From: Galbitalea sp036266835
Lineage (GTDB): Bacteria; Actinomycetota; Actinomycetes; Actinomycetales; Microbacteriaceae
DNA: 16,896 nucleotides
Direction of reading: 5' to 3'
NCBI GenBank assembly: GCA_036266835.1
Contig: DATAXD010000025.1
Location: 1-16,896 of the forward strand
The notes below the pieces were generated by a model, which was given only the letters and a program-made list of their open reading frames with translations, was not told the DNA's origin and ran no database searches. This document shows, in pieces, positions 1-6,370 of this stretch; position 1 is the stretch's first letter; each line of letters opens with the position of its first letter. The translations under genes and the position numbers were made by a program.

Positions 1-551
1 GCCAGTGTCGCGGTCTCGGCCTCGCCGTCGCCGATGACGGTCGCCAGGATGAGGTCGGGATTGTCGAGCGCGGCGCCGTACCCGTGCACCAGCGAATAAC
101 CGAGTTCGCCGCCCTCATTGATCGACCCCGGCGTTTCGGGCGCAGCGTGCGACGGGATGCCGCCCGGGAACGAGAACTGGCGGAACAGCTTCTGCATGCC
201 CGGACCATCCCGTGTGATGCCCGAGAACAGTTCCGAGTAGGTGCCGTCTAGCCAGGTGTTGGCGACGACCCCGGGACCGCCGTGTCCGGGTCCGGCGATG
301 TAGACGACGTTGAGGTCGCGCTCGATGATGAGCCGGTTGAAGTGCGCCCAGACCAAGTTGAGCGCGGGTGTTGTGCCGAAGTGTCCGAGCAGGCGGGGCT
401 TCGTATCATCCACGGTCAGTGGACGCTCAAGCCGGGCATTATCGAGCAGGTAAATCTGTCCGACGCTCAGGTAGTTGGCGGCACGCCACCAGTCGTTGAC
501 GACGGACAGATCGCGGGATGGTGGGCCGGATCCTGCGGAGGTGGTAGCCAT
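1..551 (-). CDS. xfp: Phosphoketolase (xylulose-5-P/fructose-6-P), N-terminal part
   Basis: A minus-strand reading frame starts with ATG at 551 and runs off the left edge, so only about 183 N-terminal residues are present. Phosphoketolase is a cytosolic thiamine-diphosphate enzyme that splits xylulose-5-phosphate (and often fructose-6-phosphate) with phosphate to acetyl phosphate plus an aldose phosphate. The visible protein carries the family's conserved blocks in order: WRAANYLSVGQIYL near residue 22, RLLGHFGTTPALN near 53, GPGHGGPG near 87, then FSFPGGIPSHAAPETPGS, EGGELGYSL and GDGEAETATLA near the edge. The last block belongs to the thiamine-diphosphate/Mg site. The start lies 26 bases after the stop of the upstream lipoprotein gene. 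No strong ribosome binding site is visible. The family is certain; substrate preference cannot be judged from this part. Confidence 0.95.
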   Translation of the reverse strand, partial: MATTSAGSGPPSRDLSVVNDWWRAANYLSVGQIYLLDNARLERPLTVDDTKPRLLGHFGTTPALNLVWAHFNRLIIERDLNVVYIAGPGHGGPGVVANTWLDGTYSELFSGITRDGPGMQKLFRQFSFPGGIPSHAAPETPGSINEGGELGYSLVHGYGAALDNPDLILATVIGDGEAETATL

Positions 552-577
552 CAATCCAGACTACGGCCGCGGGAGAG

Positions 578-901
578 TCAGTTGTTGGGGGTCTTCGCGA
601 CCTGCACGTGCAGAGAGAACTTTGCTCCGGTGATTTTCGTGATCGTCACCGTGGCGTCGTAGTCCTTGCCGTTGGTCGGATCGACGACATCGCACGTGAT
701 CTTCGTCCCGACGTGGAGGCTGAAGCCGGTTTTGCCGCAGGTCACTTTTGGCGGCGCCGACAGACCCGCAGCGTTCTCAAGCGCGCGCCCCGCCGTGCTG
801 GCGATCGCGCTGGCGGGAACGGTCGATGTCGCGGATGCCGCGCATCCGGCCAGACCGGCAACGAGCGCTGCCGAAAGTAGGAGGGCACTCACAATCTTCA
901 T
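578..901 (-). CDS. DUF4333-type lipoprotein
   Basis: Small exported lipoprotein of 107 residues from ATG 901. Residues 1-20 form a signal peptide (MKIVSALLLSAALVAGLAGC) with a lipobox ending at Cys20, so the mature protein should be lipid-anchored on the outer face of the membrane. The rest is one small domain with two Cys residues (VTCGK and ITCDV) and a beta-rich pattern (DYDATVTITKITGAKFSLHVQV) typical of DUF4333 proteins, whose role is unknown. A TTG at 913 would add four residues. I prefer ATG 901 because a GGA lies 8 bases ahead of it and the TTG has no spaced Shine-Dalgarno. The phosphoketolase gene follows after 26 bases, so the two could share a transcript, although no functional link is evident. 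Confidence 0.82.
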   Translation of the reverse strand: MKIVSALLLSAALVAGLAGCAASATSTVPASAIASTAGRALENAAGLSAPPKVTCGKTGFSLHVGTKITCDVVDPTNGKDYDATVTITKITGAKFSLHVQVAKTPNN

Positions 902-983
902 CGGGGATTCCAATCCGAGCGTCAGTGATCGAAGACTAGCGGATGCTCGACGCCTCGACGCAGGGCTGAATATTGGGCGCTCG

Positions 984-989
984 TAATAG
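984..989 (+). promoter_or_regulatory. Possible -10 box of the tRNA-Arg gene
   Basis: TAATAG lies 12 bases before the mature tRNA 5' end, a reasonable place for a -10 element. No convincing -35 box is present 16-18 bases upstream, so this is tentative. Confidence 0.3.
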
Positions 990-1001
990 ACTCGCGTGGC
1001 C

Positions 1002-1074
1002 GCCTCCGTAGCTCAGGGGATAGAGCAGGACCCTTCTAATGTCTTGGCCGCAGGTTCGAATCCTGCCGGGGGCA
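1002..1074 (+). tRNA. tRNA-Arg (anticodon TCT)
   Basis: A 73-base cloverleaf can be drawn by hand. The acceptor arm GCCTCCG (1002-1008) pairs with CGGGGGC (1067-1073) with one G-T pair, and the discriminator base is A1074. The D stem is GCTC/GAGC (1011-1014, 1023-1026). The anticodon loop CTTCTAA (1033-1039) has anticodon TCT at 1035-1037, reading AGA. The T stem is GCAGG/CCTGC around the loop TTCGAAT. CCA is not encoded. The anticodon stem is imperfect: G1028-T1044 is a wobble pair and C1032/T1040 next to the loop is a mismatch. The 3' part from 1055 lies in the 21-bp attachment repeat and was probably supplied by the inserted element, which keeps the tRNA intact. The integrase gene overlaps it in antisense. 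Confidence 0.93.
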
Positions 1075-2245
1075 CTGTTCTTCGAGGCGCTACATGCCTT
1101 TGTTTACTTAGGTTTTGGTTGCTGCCGCCGGTCGCATCGCGACCGTTTGCCCACGGTTTGCCCACGAGAGTTTTGGTCTTTGCCTGATCGAGGGCGTCTG
1201 CAACCGCGTCCAGGTCATCATCGAAGAGGTCGGCGTAGGTATCGAGGGTCATCGCAGCTGAGGCGTGGCCGAGCATCCGCTGGACGGCTTTGACGTTGGC
1301 TCCCGCGCTGATCGCCAGCAAGGCAGCGGTGTGACGCAAGTCGTGGAGGGTGATGTGCTCGGGGAAGAACGGATCAGCAGCCCTGCTCTTCTTACAGGCG
1401 CCTGCGAACCAACCGTCACGAGTGTCGGGGGAGCGCTGGTAGTCGAGACCGCCGCCGAAGAGGATCTCCTCGCGAGCGCGACCGTCGACCGGCGGCTTCA
1501 GCTCCGCAGCCAGGAAGCGCGGAAACGGGACGCTGCGCACCTTGTGGGTCTTCGGAGTGCCGACGATAATCTTCCCGCCCACCGCGACGGCGTTCTCGCG
1601 CACGGAGACGCGACGACGCGCCAGGTCGATGTCTCGCACGCGCAGGCCGGTCGCCTCGCCCCAGCGCAGCCCCGAGTACGCGAGAAAGAAAACCAGCGGC
1701 CCGTGGGAGCCGGCATTGTCTGCGAGCAGCTGCACTTGCTCGTGGGACACGTAGACGCGCGCCTTGCCCACTTTCCGTGGCAGCTTGATGCCACGGGCAG
1801 GGTTGGACGCGAGCCGCTTATCGCGCACAGCGACCTCGAGCACCGAAGCGAGGATCGAGTGAGCATGACGAACGATCGTCGGCGACTTCGCGATCTGAGC
1901 AAGCCAGGTCTGAATCTCGGAATGTCTGACACGCGAGATCGGAGTTGCCGCCCATCGCGGTTCCACATTCACTCGGTAGGTGCTCTCTTCGACGCGGGCA
2001 GTTGAGGGCTTCAGGTGGGTGCGTGAAGTCAGCCAGATCGCTCCTAACTCTCCGACGGTCGTCTTGCCGGCGGCAGAGTCGATGTACTCTCCGCGAGCCT
2101 TGGAGATCTCGGTGGCGGCGAGAAAGAGCTCGGCATCCTTCTTCGTTCTGAAGCCGCGTTTGTCGGTCTGAGAGTTGTCGGGCTTTCGGTAGCGCACTCG
2201 GTATCGCCGGCCACCCGCCGTTTCGTACGGAGTGATGCTGCCCAT
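1013..2245 (-). CDS. int: Tyrosine recombinase (integrase) of the element
   Basis: Site-specific tyrosine integrase of 410 residues that should catalyse insertion of the element into the tRNA-Arg gene. Residues 1-60 (TPYETAGGRRYRVRYR, then FRTKKDAELFL) match the AP2-like arm-DNA-binding domain. About 65-150 is the core-binding SAM-like domain. About 165-355 is catalytic, with Arg194 in SGLRWGE, a Lys in TPKTHKVRS, His301 and Arg304 in HDLRHT, His327 in MLGH and the nucleophile Tyr337 in DTYADL. I chose ATG 2245 because GGGAGGGGGAGG precedes it closely. GTG 2281 would lie upstream of the likely transcript start. The stop falls inside the tRNA, so the last 13 residues are encoded by antisense tRNA sequence and depend on integration. 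The gene also contains the left arm-type repeat. Confidence 0.95.
   Translation of the reverse strand: MGSITPYETAGGRRYRVRYRKPDNSQTDKRGFRTKKDAELFLAATEISKARGEYIDSAAGKTTVGELGAIWLTSRTHLKPSTARVEESTYRVNVEPRWAATPISRVRHSEIQTWLAQIAKSPTIVRHAHSILASVLEVAVRDKRLASNPARGIKLPRKVGKARVYVSHEQVQLLADNAGSHGPLVFFLAYSGLRWGEATGLRVRDIDLARRRVSVRENAVAVGGKIIVGTPKTHKVRSVPFPRFLAAELKPPVDGRAREEILFGGGLDYQRSPDTRDGWFAGACKKSRAADPFFPEHITLHDLRHTAALLAISAGANVKAVQRMLGHASAAMTLDTYADLFDDDLDAVADALDQAKTKTLVGKPWANGRDATGGSNQNLSKQRHVAPRRTVPPAGFEPAAKTLEGSCSIP
1055..1075. repeat. attL core (21-bp direct repeat)
   Basis: The sequence covers the T loop, the T-stem 3' strand, the acceptor 3' strand, the discriminator and one further base (begins TTCGAATCC, ends GGGGGCAC). 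It is repeated without change at 6371-6391. The bases on the left differ (G1054 versus T6370), which fixes the left limit of identity. On the right, exact identity stops after 1075. Confidence 0.88.
1144..1167. repeat. Probable integrase arm-type site, left copy
   Basis: A 24-bp sequence containing the 11-mer GTTTGCCCACG twice in tandem. An identical copy in the same orientation lies at 6241-6264 just inside the other end. Tyrosine integrases with an N-terminal arm-binding domain use short repeats of this kind flanking the core, so arm site is the best reading. The left copy lies inside the integrase coding sequence and encodes its VGKPWANG segment. Binding itself is inferred. Confidence 0.6.
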
Positions 2246-2283
2246 GGAACCTCCCCCTCCCGAGAACCTGGCCTTGCCCACAC

Positions 2284-2312
2284 GATAACTACTGCGGGCG
2301 ACAATGCGGCAA
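2284..2312 (-). promoter_or_regulatory. Candidate integrase promoter
   Basis: On the minus strand TTGCCG (2307-2312) and GTTATC (2284-2289) are separated by 17 bases, which is good sigma-70-type spacing. A transcript would start near 2277 and carry the strong ribosome binding site before ATG 2245. The boxes match consensus only partly. Confidence 0.4.
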
Positions 2313-2326
2313 TCGCTCCAGTCATC

Positions 2327-2596
2327 TCACCTTTGCAGGATGCTCCAAGTTGTCCAGAGGAATGCCGCTGCGATGAGGAGAGCAAGACAGCCCACGGCAA
2401 TAACCGCACCGCGGCCGTAGAGCTCTTTGGGGACACGATATGGCGACATCCCTTGTTGAATCTTCCACCAGACTTTGCCAGACTTCCGCGGGCGAATAAC
2501 GAACAGAAGGCCGATCGCCAAAGCGATCACACCCCCGACTCCAAAGAGCCATGGCGAGATGGTCAATGCCTTGACGGGCTCCTCAAAGTGAAGCAT
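2327..2596 (-). CDS. Small two-helix membrane protein
   Basis: An 89-residue protein of unknown function. Two hydrophobic segments are visible, about residues 15-35 (PWLFGVGGVIALAIGLLFVI) and 64-84 (AVIAVGCLALLIAAAFLW). They are separated by a basic loop (RPRKSGKVWWK) that should face the cytoplasm. The gene lies 81 bases ahead of the integrase on the same strand inside the element. ATG 2596 is the first start available in this frame; an AAGGA lies about 12 bases upstream, further than ideal. The frame stays open and protein-like for 15 more codons upstream without a start codon, so a truncated or re-started longer gene is possible. I do not recognise a family. It is too small and too hydrophobic to be a typical excisionase. 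Confidence 0.6.
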   Translation of the reverse strand: MLHFEEPVKALTISPWLFGVGGVIALAIGLLFVIRPRKSGKVWWKIQQGMSPYRVPKELYGRGAVIAVGCLALLIAAAFLWTTWSILQR

Positions 2597-2671
2597 CTCC
2601 GAATCGCCATCCTTCGACTTGATCCAACCTGGACCTGTTACTCACAAAACATATTCCTTACCGGGTGACTG

Positions 2672-2710
2672 GTCGTTTGCCTGGGCGCCGGGCGCGACCA
2701 GGCAAACGAC
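2672..2710. repeat. Perfect 13-bp hairpin
   Basis: GTCGTTTGCCTGG (2672-2684) and its exact reverse complement (2698-2710) flank a 13-base GC-rich loop. No T run follows on either strand, so it does not look like an intrinsic terminator. The first ten bases of the left arm also occur at the right arm-type site (6239-6248), which could mean a link to recombination; that is speculative. It lies in the 454-base gap between the divergent cargo genes, in which I see no convincing protein gene. Confidence 0.75.
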
Positions 2711-2722
2711 AATCGAAGGCTC

Positions 2723-2841
2723 TGGATCCCTGTCCTGCCGCCATTCCCGCGCAAGGCGCGCGTCCCAACCTCCCGCACTCTCCGTAAGCTCCGGGTGAGG
2801 GAGGTTGGGGCATAAAGCAATGGCGGCAGGACAGGGATCCA
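2723..2841. repeat. Long nested inverted repeat (23-bp outer, 11-bp inner stem)
   Basis: Bases 2723-2745 pair perfectly with 2819-2841 (23 bp). Inside, CCCAACCTCCC (2764-2774) pairs with 2799-2809 (11 bp). The internal loop between the stems also holds a short GCGC-aag-GCGC fold. The whole can form one 119-base bulged hairpin as DNA cruciform or RNA. No target-site duplication flanks it, there is no T run, and no convincing coding frame covers it. It could be a structured RNA, a replication or transfer site, or a regulatory element of the divergent genes. Confidence 0.75.
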
Positions 2842-3038
2842 AATGAAGCAAACAGAGGTTGGCGATGTGGACCAGAGCGCGCTCCGGGTGTCTCGCAACT
2901 GGCGGCGGATGCCCTCAGTCGCGGACTCGGTTACGACGCATATTTGCGAGAGTCGCCGCATCGCAGTTCATGGCAACCAACACGTCGTAGCTGTCAAAAA
3001 CCTTCCAGCGCGGCCCCGAAGATGTGCCCGTGCCGCAC

Positions 3039-3044
3039 TACTAT
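3039..3044 (+). promoter_or_regulatory. Candidate -10 box for a leaderless SHOCT/SPFH operon
   Basis: TACTAT ends 6 bases before GTG 3051, so transcription would begin at or next to the start codon. No Shine-Dalgarno precedes that GTG, which fits a leaderless mRNA. A -35 box is not recognisable. Confidence 0.4.
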
Positions 3045-3050
3045 GGCGCC

Positions 3051-4004
3051 GTGACCAATAACTTGGAACAGCCCTCCGTCAAGCAAGAAGTACGTCGACC
3101 CTTCGCCTCGAAATTCGCTCATCGCGGATGGGGAATCGGACTTGCCGTGGTGGGAGGTCTGGTCTTTCTGGGCGGATTTGCAGCGCTGGGGCCAGGCTCG
3201 ACTCCGATCCCTTCCTTCGTCATCGGTCTAGTCCTCATCGCATGGGCGGTATACCTATTGCGAGGGCAAGGGATCAACCCGGCGGTCGCCGAGCGGCGGG
3301 CTGCCGAGGCTCAACGAAAAGCAGCGATTGTCGCCGCGAGCATAGATCAGGCGAAGGCAGCGCTTGCCGCGGCGGGTGCGGGCGGCGCAGCACTAGTCGC
3401 ATACCGGAATTTGGACCAGACCGTCAAACAATCAGACCCACAAAACGCGCAAGCACGGTTGGCCGAAATTCTTACCGAGATTGCGTTCGATCCGTCTTCC
3501 ATATCTCAGTCACCCCGTTACGGGACGGTGGGTGCCGTAGGAGGCGGAATAGTCGAGATCTTTCGGGATTGGATCGTTTTCGGGCAGGAAGCCCACGACG
3601 TCGATCTCACGACCCGTGCACAGGTTTTCGTGGACGGCTCCATACAAGTAACTTCCTCTGTCGTGACGAACAAGAAGGGGAAGTCGAGGGTAGTCAACCA
3701 GCAGCACGATATGCGAACTGCGCAGCTTCAGTTGACGAGCGCGACTTGGTCGATGAGTGTGCGGATCCTCCCCGACCAAGCGAACGAGGCCCGGCGCGCT
3801 ATTGATCAACTTGCCGCGCACGTCGAATCTCTCAAGCCCCAGAACGCCACCGCCGCCGACATCCGCAGCATGGTCGACACCATCTTGAACGCAACCGGTC
3901 AACCGCCCGCCGAAAAGTTGAAGCAGCTGTCAAACCTTCGATATGAGCGTCTGCTCACCGATGAGGAATTCGAGTCCGCGAAGACCCGGATCCTGGGCAT
4001 CTAG
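3051..4004 (+). CDS. Two-helix membrane protein with C-terminal SHOCT domain
   Basis: A 317-residue protein from GTG 3051. Two membrane segments are predicted at about residues 27-46 and 53-71, followed by an Ala-rich helical, coiled-coil-like stretch (76-125). A beta-rich domain at about 158-258 (GGGIVEIFRDWIVFG to WSMSVRILPDQANEARRAI) resembles bacterial PH/GRAM-like folds, which is tentative. Residues 286-317 are a SHOCT domain (EKLKQLSNLRYERLLTDEEF), a short C-terminal oligomerisation or recruitment motif. Its stop is two bases before the start of the SPFH-SHOCT gene, so translation is probably coupled and the products may assemble through their SHOCT tails at the membrane. GTG 3024 would add nine residues; I prefer 3051 because of the -10 box just ahead. 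Function is unknown. Confidence 0.85.
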   Translation: MTNNLEQPSVKQEVRRPFASKFAHRGWGIGLAVVGGLVFLGGFAALGPGSTPIPSFVIGLVLIAWAVYLLRGQGINPAVAERRAAEAQRKAAIVAASIDQAKAALAAAGAGGAALVAYRNLDQTVKQSDPQNAQARLAEILTEIAFDPSSISQSPRYGTVGAVGGGIVEIFRDWIVFGQEAHDVDLTTRAQVFVDGSIQVTSSVVTNKKGKSRVVNQQHDMRTAQLQLTSATWSMSVRILPDQANEARRAIDQLAAHVESLKPQNATAADIRSMVDTILNATGQPPAEKLKQLSNLRYERLLTDEEFESAKTRILGI

Positions 4005-4006
4005 TC

Positions 4007-5158
4007 GTGGGACTATTTCGCGCCGCAACTAGCGCGCTAGGGGGCACACTGGCCGACCAGTGGAAGGACTTTTATTCGGTCCCGGATGGACTGAAGGCGA
4101 CGTCTGCACTGTTCACCGCGGTGCCTCGAGGTAGCAATGCCGGGCGCGGCTCGAATGTCAACGCCTCGGAAGATGTCATCACCAACGGAAGCATCATCGT
4201 GGTTCCGGAAGGCTATGGGCTGGTGCTCATGCAAGAAGGCGCAATCACGGGGTTTGCCGCCGAGCCGGGCGGGTACATCTGGAACTCCGATGCCCAGGAC
4301 TCGGAATCGATTTTCTCAGGAGACGGGTTGGTCAGCCCGCTGATCGAAACCTCCTGGAAACGGTTCAAGTTCGGGGGACGACCACAGGCCCAGCAGCGAG
4401 CACTCTTTGTGTCGCTCAAGGAGCTCACTAACAATCGATTCGCGACACCGACCGAAATTTACTGGGATGATGCGTACCTGAACGCACAGGTCGGCGCCTT
4501 GACCCGCGGCTCCTACAGCCTCAAAATCGTCGACCCGATCCTCTTCGTGAAGAACTTCCTGCCGGCACGCTACATGCAGCCTGGCGCCGTATTCGATTTC
4601 ACGGACCTCAGCAACGACGCAGCGAATCAACTCTTCAACGAAGTCGTCTCCAGCCTCGCACCGGCGTTCTCGAAATACTCAAACGATCCGGGAATGGGCA
4701 ACCGGATAACTCGAATCCAGCAAGATTCCGTGGGTTTCGCGTTGAGCCTCTCCGATGCCGTTGAAGAGTCTTACCACTGGAGCAGCGAACGCGGCCTGAA
4801 GATCACCAGTACCGCGATCGTTTCGATCGAGTACGACGAATCATCGCGAGATCTCTTGCGCACGGTCCAGCGGGCCGACGCTCTCACAGGTGGGCGCGGC
4901 AATGCGAACCTTCAGGCATCCGTCGCCTCAGGAATTCAATCGGCCGGCGAGACCGAAGGCGCGGCCGGCATCCTGGGCATCGGGGTCGCTTCAGGAGCGG
5001 TCGGACTCGATCGACTGCAGCAGCCAAGTTCAACCCCACCGCCTCAAGCGGAAGAGGACCCGTTCGCGAAATTGACCAAGCTAAAACAAATGCTCGATGC
5101 CGGGCTAATCGAGCAGTCGGAGTACGACGCAGTGAAGGCGAAAGTTCTCGGCCTCTAG
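4007..5158 (+). CDS. YdjI-like SPFH protein with C-terminal SHOCT domain
   Basis: A 383-residue protein starting at GTG 4007, two bases after the upstream stop. The N-terminal part (MGLFRAATSALGG, DQWKDFYS, ITNGSIIVVPEGYGLVLMQEG, AEPGGYIW, RFKFGG) matches the YdjI branch of SPFH (band 7/stomatin-like) proteins, with the SPFH fold at about residues 50-285. After a Gly/Ala-rich and Pro-rich linker, residues 350-383 form a SHOCT domain (EDPFAKLTKLKQMLDAGLIE). There is no signal peptide or clear membrane helix, so membrane attachment may depend on the SPFH domain or on the adjacent two-helix SHOCT protein. SPFH proteins build oligomeric membrane scaffolds; Bacillus YdjI belongs to an envelope-stress-type group. 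Here it is cargo of a tRNA-inserted element, so a role in host protection is a reasonable but untested guess. Confidence 0.88.
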   Translation: MGLFRAATSALGGTLADQWKDFYSVPDGLKATSALFTAVPRGSNAGRGSNVNASEDVITNGSIIVVPEGYGLVLMQEGAITGFAAEPGGYIWNSDAQDSESIFSGDGLVSPLIETSWKRFKFGGRPQAQQRALFVSLKELTNNRFATPTEIYWDDAYLNAQVGALTRGSYSLKIVDPILFVKNFLPARYMQPGAVFDFTDLSNDAANQLFNEVVSSLAPAFSKYSNDPGMGNRITRIQQDSVGFALSLSDAVEESYHWSSERGLKITSTAIVSIEYDESSRDLLRTVQRADALTGGRGNANLQASVASGIQSAGETEGAAGILGIGVASGAVGLDRLQQPSSTPPPQAEEDPFAKLTKLKQMLDAGLIEQSEYDAVKAKVLGL

Positions 5159-5394
5159 CCTTCCCGCCTGGGCAAGCCAACTCAGATGTGACCTACTCGT
5201 GCAGCAGGCCTCTTCACCGTGTGCTGAAATCTCTTGCAAATCGTGACGCCGCAGTTGCTCCACGAGTCGATATATCCAGTCAAGCCATGGGTTGTCGTCG
5301 CGGGGAATGCATAAGGGCTTGGTGAAACGACTCAATGTACTGCCGGGGAACTGACGTCATCACAGTGCTATGAATGCTCAGCGCACGCCGGCGA

Positions 5395-6045
5395 TCAACT
5401 TCCGATGGAGAGCGCTACTTTCCCGTCTTCCATGTCTGTAGCCGACTCCTGTACGACGCCGCGATGTGTGATCTCGACGCCATAAAACTTGTGACCCAAT
5501 GGCACGCCCCTTACCGCGAACGTGTAGTGGCACGTCAGCCCCCCCTCGAGCTTCGTTCCCTCGCTGAGTTCCCCGATGGCCACAGTCTTCCCTCCGGTGC
5601 TGATTATGACCTGCGCGCCAGCGCTGAGGTCCGTGTACCCATCCGGCGGATCGCATGCGCCGCCGTCGGCAGTGTTTATCAGATCGAAGGTGCCCTTGGC
5701 CGTAAACGTCGTCGGGACGGCCGCTCGGACTGAAAGCACAACAACCACAACAACGAGGATTAGAACGACCGCCACGCCCCCGACGATGAGCCCGAGACGC
5801 GATCCCGGACTAACGCCCCTAGAACCTGGTGTGGCTGCCGGAGCGTCGGGAGCCGCTGTAGTAAAAGTGCTGGCGGCGGTCGCCACCGAGTCTTCGTCCC
5901 ATGGGAGATTCGTCCACTGGCCCCCATCCCAGTAGCGCTGCTTACCGTCCGGCGTTGGGTACCATCCCGAGGGAACTGTCGGCGGCGGTGGCACTTGGTC
6001 CGGTCCTAGCTGCGGGTTTGTTGGAGGTTGGCTGGGATCGGTCAT
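5395..6045 (-). CDS. DUF2510 membrane protein with extracytoplasmic domain
   Basis: A 216-residue protein starting at ATG 6045. A Pro-rich leader is followed by a DUF2510 motif at about residues 27-45 (GWYPTPDGKQRYWDGGQWT), a Ser/Thr/Ala linker, one strongly hydrophobic helix at 85-108 and an extracytoplasmic domain of about 105 residues with two Cys (131, 172) that could form a disulfide. DUF2510 is a cytoplasmic Trp/Tyr-rich motif common in actinobacterial membrane proteins and has no established function. The gene is convergent with the SPFH-SHOCT gene and is the last cargo gene before the right end. GATAAC lies 8 bases ahead of the ATG, so a leaderless transcript is possible. The C-terminal domain is not one I recognise. 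Confidence 0.85.
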   Translation of the reverse strand: MTDPSQPPTNPQLGPDQVPPPPTVPSGWYPTPDGKQRYWDGGQWTNLPWDEDSVATAASTFTTAAPDAPAATPGSRGVSPGSRLGLIVGGVAVVLILVVVVVVLSVRAAVPTTFTAKGTFDLINTADGGACDPPDGYTDLSAGAQVIISTGGKTVAIGELSEGTKLEGGLTCHYTFAVRGVPLGHKFYGVEITHRGVVQESATDMEDGKVALSIGS

Positions 6046-6240
6046 TGCCAGATGTTATCGGGACTGGTCAGGCCACGCCACGCCCCAATCATTGAGGTTG
6101 TCGGTTCGATCGCTTGTTCCTAGGGCGTGCGGCGATCTAGGTACGCTCTGCTGCGATGGCCGACGGGGCCGAAGTCCTCAACTACACGCCCGACATGCCG
6201 ACGCTTGATAACGGGCGATGGCAACCGCCGCCAAAGTTGT

Positions 6241-6264
6241 CGTTTGCCCACGGTTTGCCCACGA
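6241..6264. repeat. Probable integrase arm-type site, right copy
   Basis: Identical to 1144-1167 over 24 bp and in the same orientation (tandem GTTTGCCCACG). It lies 106 bases inside the right core, whereas the left copy is 68 bases inside the left core. The 393-base gap 6046-6438 holds this site, the attR core and the short sequence similar to the integrase tail; I see no convincing gene there. Confidence 0.6.
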
Positions 6265-6370
6265 ACGCTCCAAATCGGGGCCTTTTCTAGCAGGTCAGTG
6301 TGATCCAAGACCCTTGAATTTCCGGGGATTTTGGTCAACTCTCGTATGTTCCAAAGGGGCGTCAGTTACT

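Noticed and set aside
1265..2005. Long plus-strand frame of 246 residues opposite the integrase
   Set aside because: It is antisense to an integrase with intact catalytic residues; high-GC codon bias readily leaves such shadow frames open.
2723..2841. Nested inverted repeat considered as a miniature transposon or a retron-type RNA
   Set aside because: No target-site duplication flanks it, and no transposase or reverse transcriptase gene is present in the window.
2638..3061. Several short frames across and after the hairpin region
   Set aside because: They run through the perfect inverted repeats or have arginine-rich, random-looking composition and no ribosome binding sites.
5105..5335. Minus-strand 76-residue frame after the SPFH gene (DNPWLDWIYRLVEQLRRH)
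   Set aside because: It overlaps the SPFH-SHOCT 3' end in antisense, has no visible ribosome binding site, and its Cys/Ser-rich second half does not look like a folded domain. A decayed fragment cannot be excluded.
6120..6338. Minus-strand 72-residue frame near the right end, considered as an excisionase
   Set aside because: Arg-rich and without a recognisable winged-helix or MerR-like pattern. It spans the arm-type repeat, so the frame is more likely incidental to binding-site DNA.
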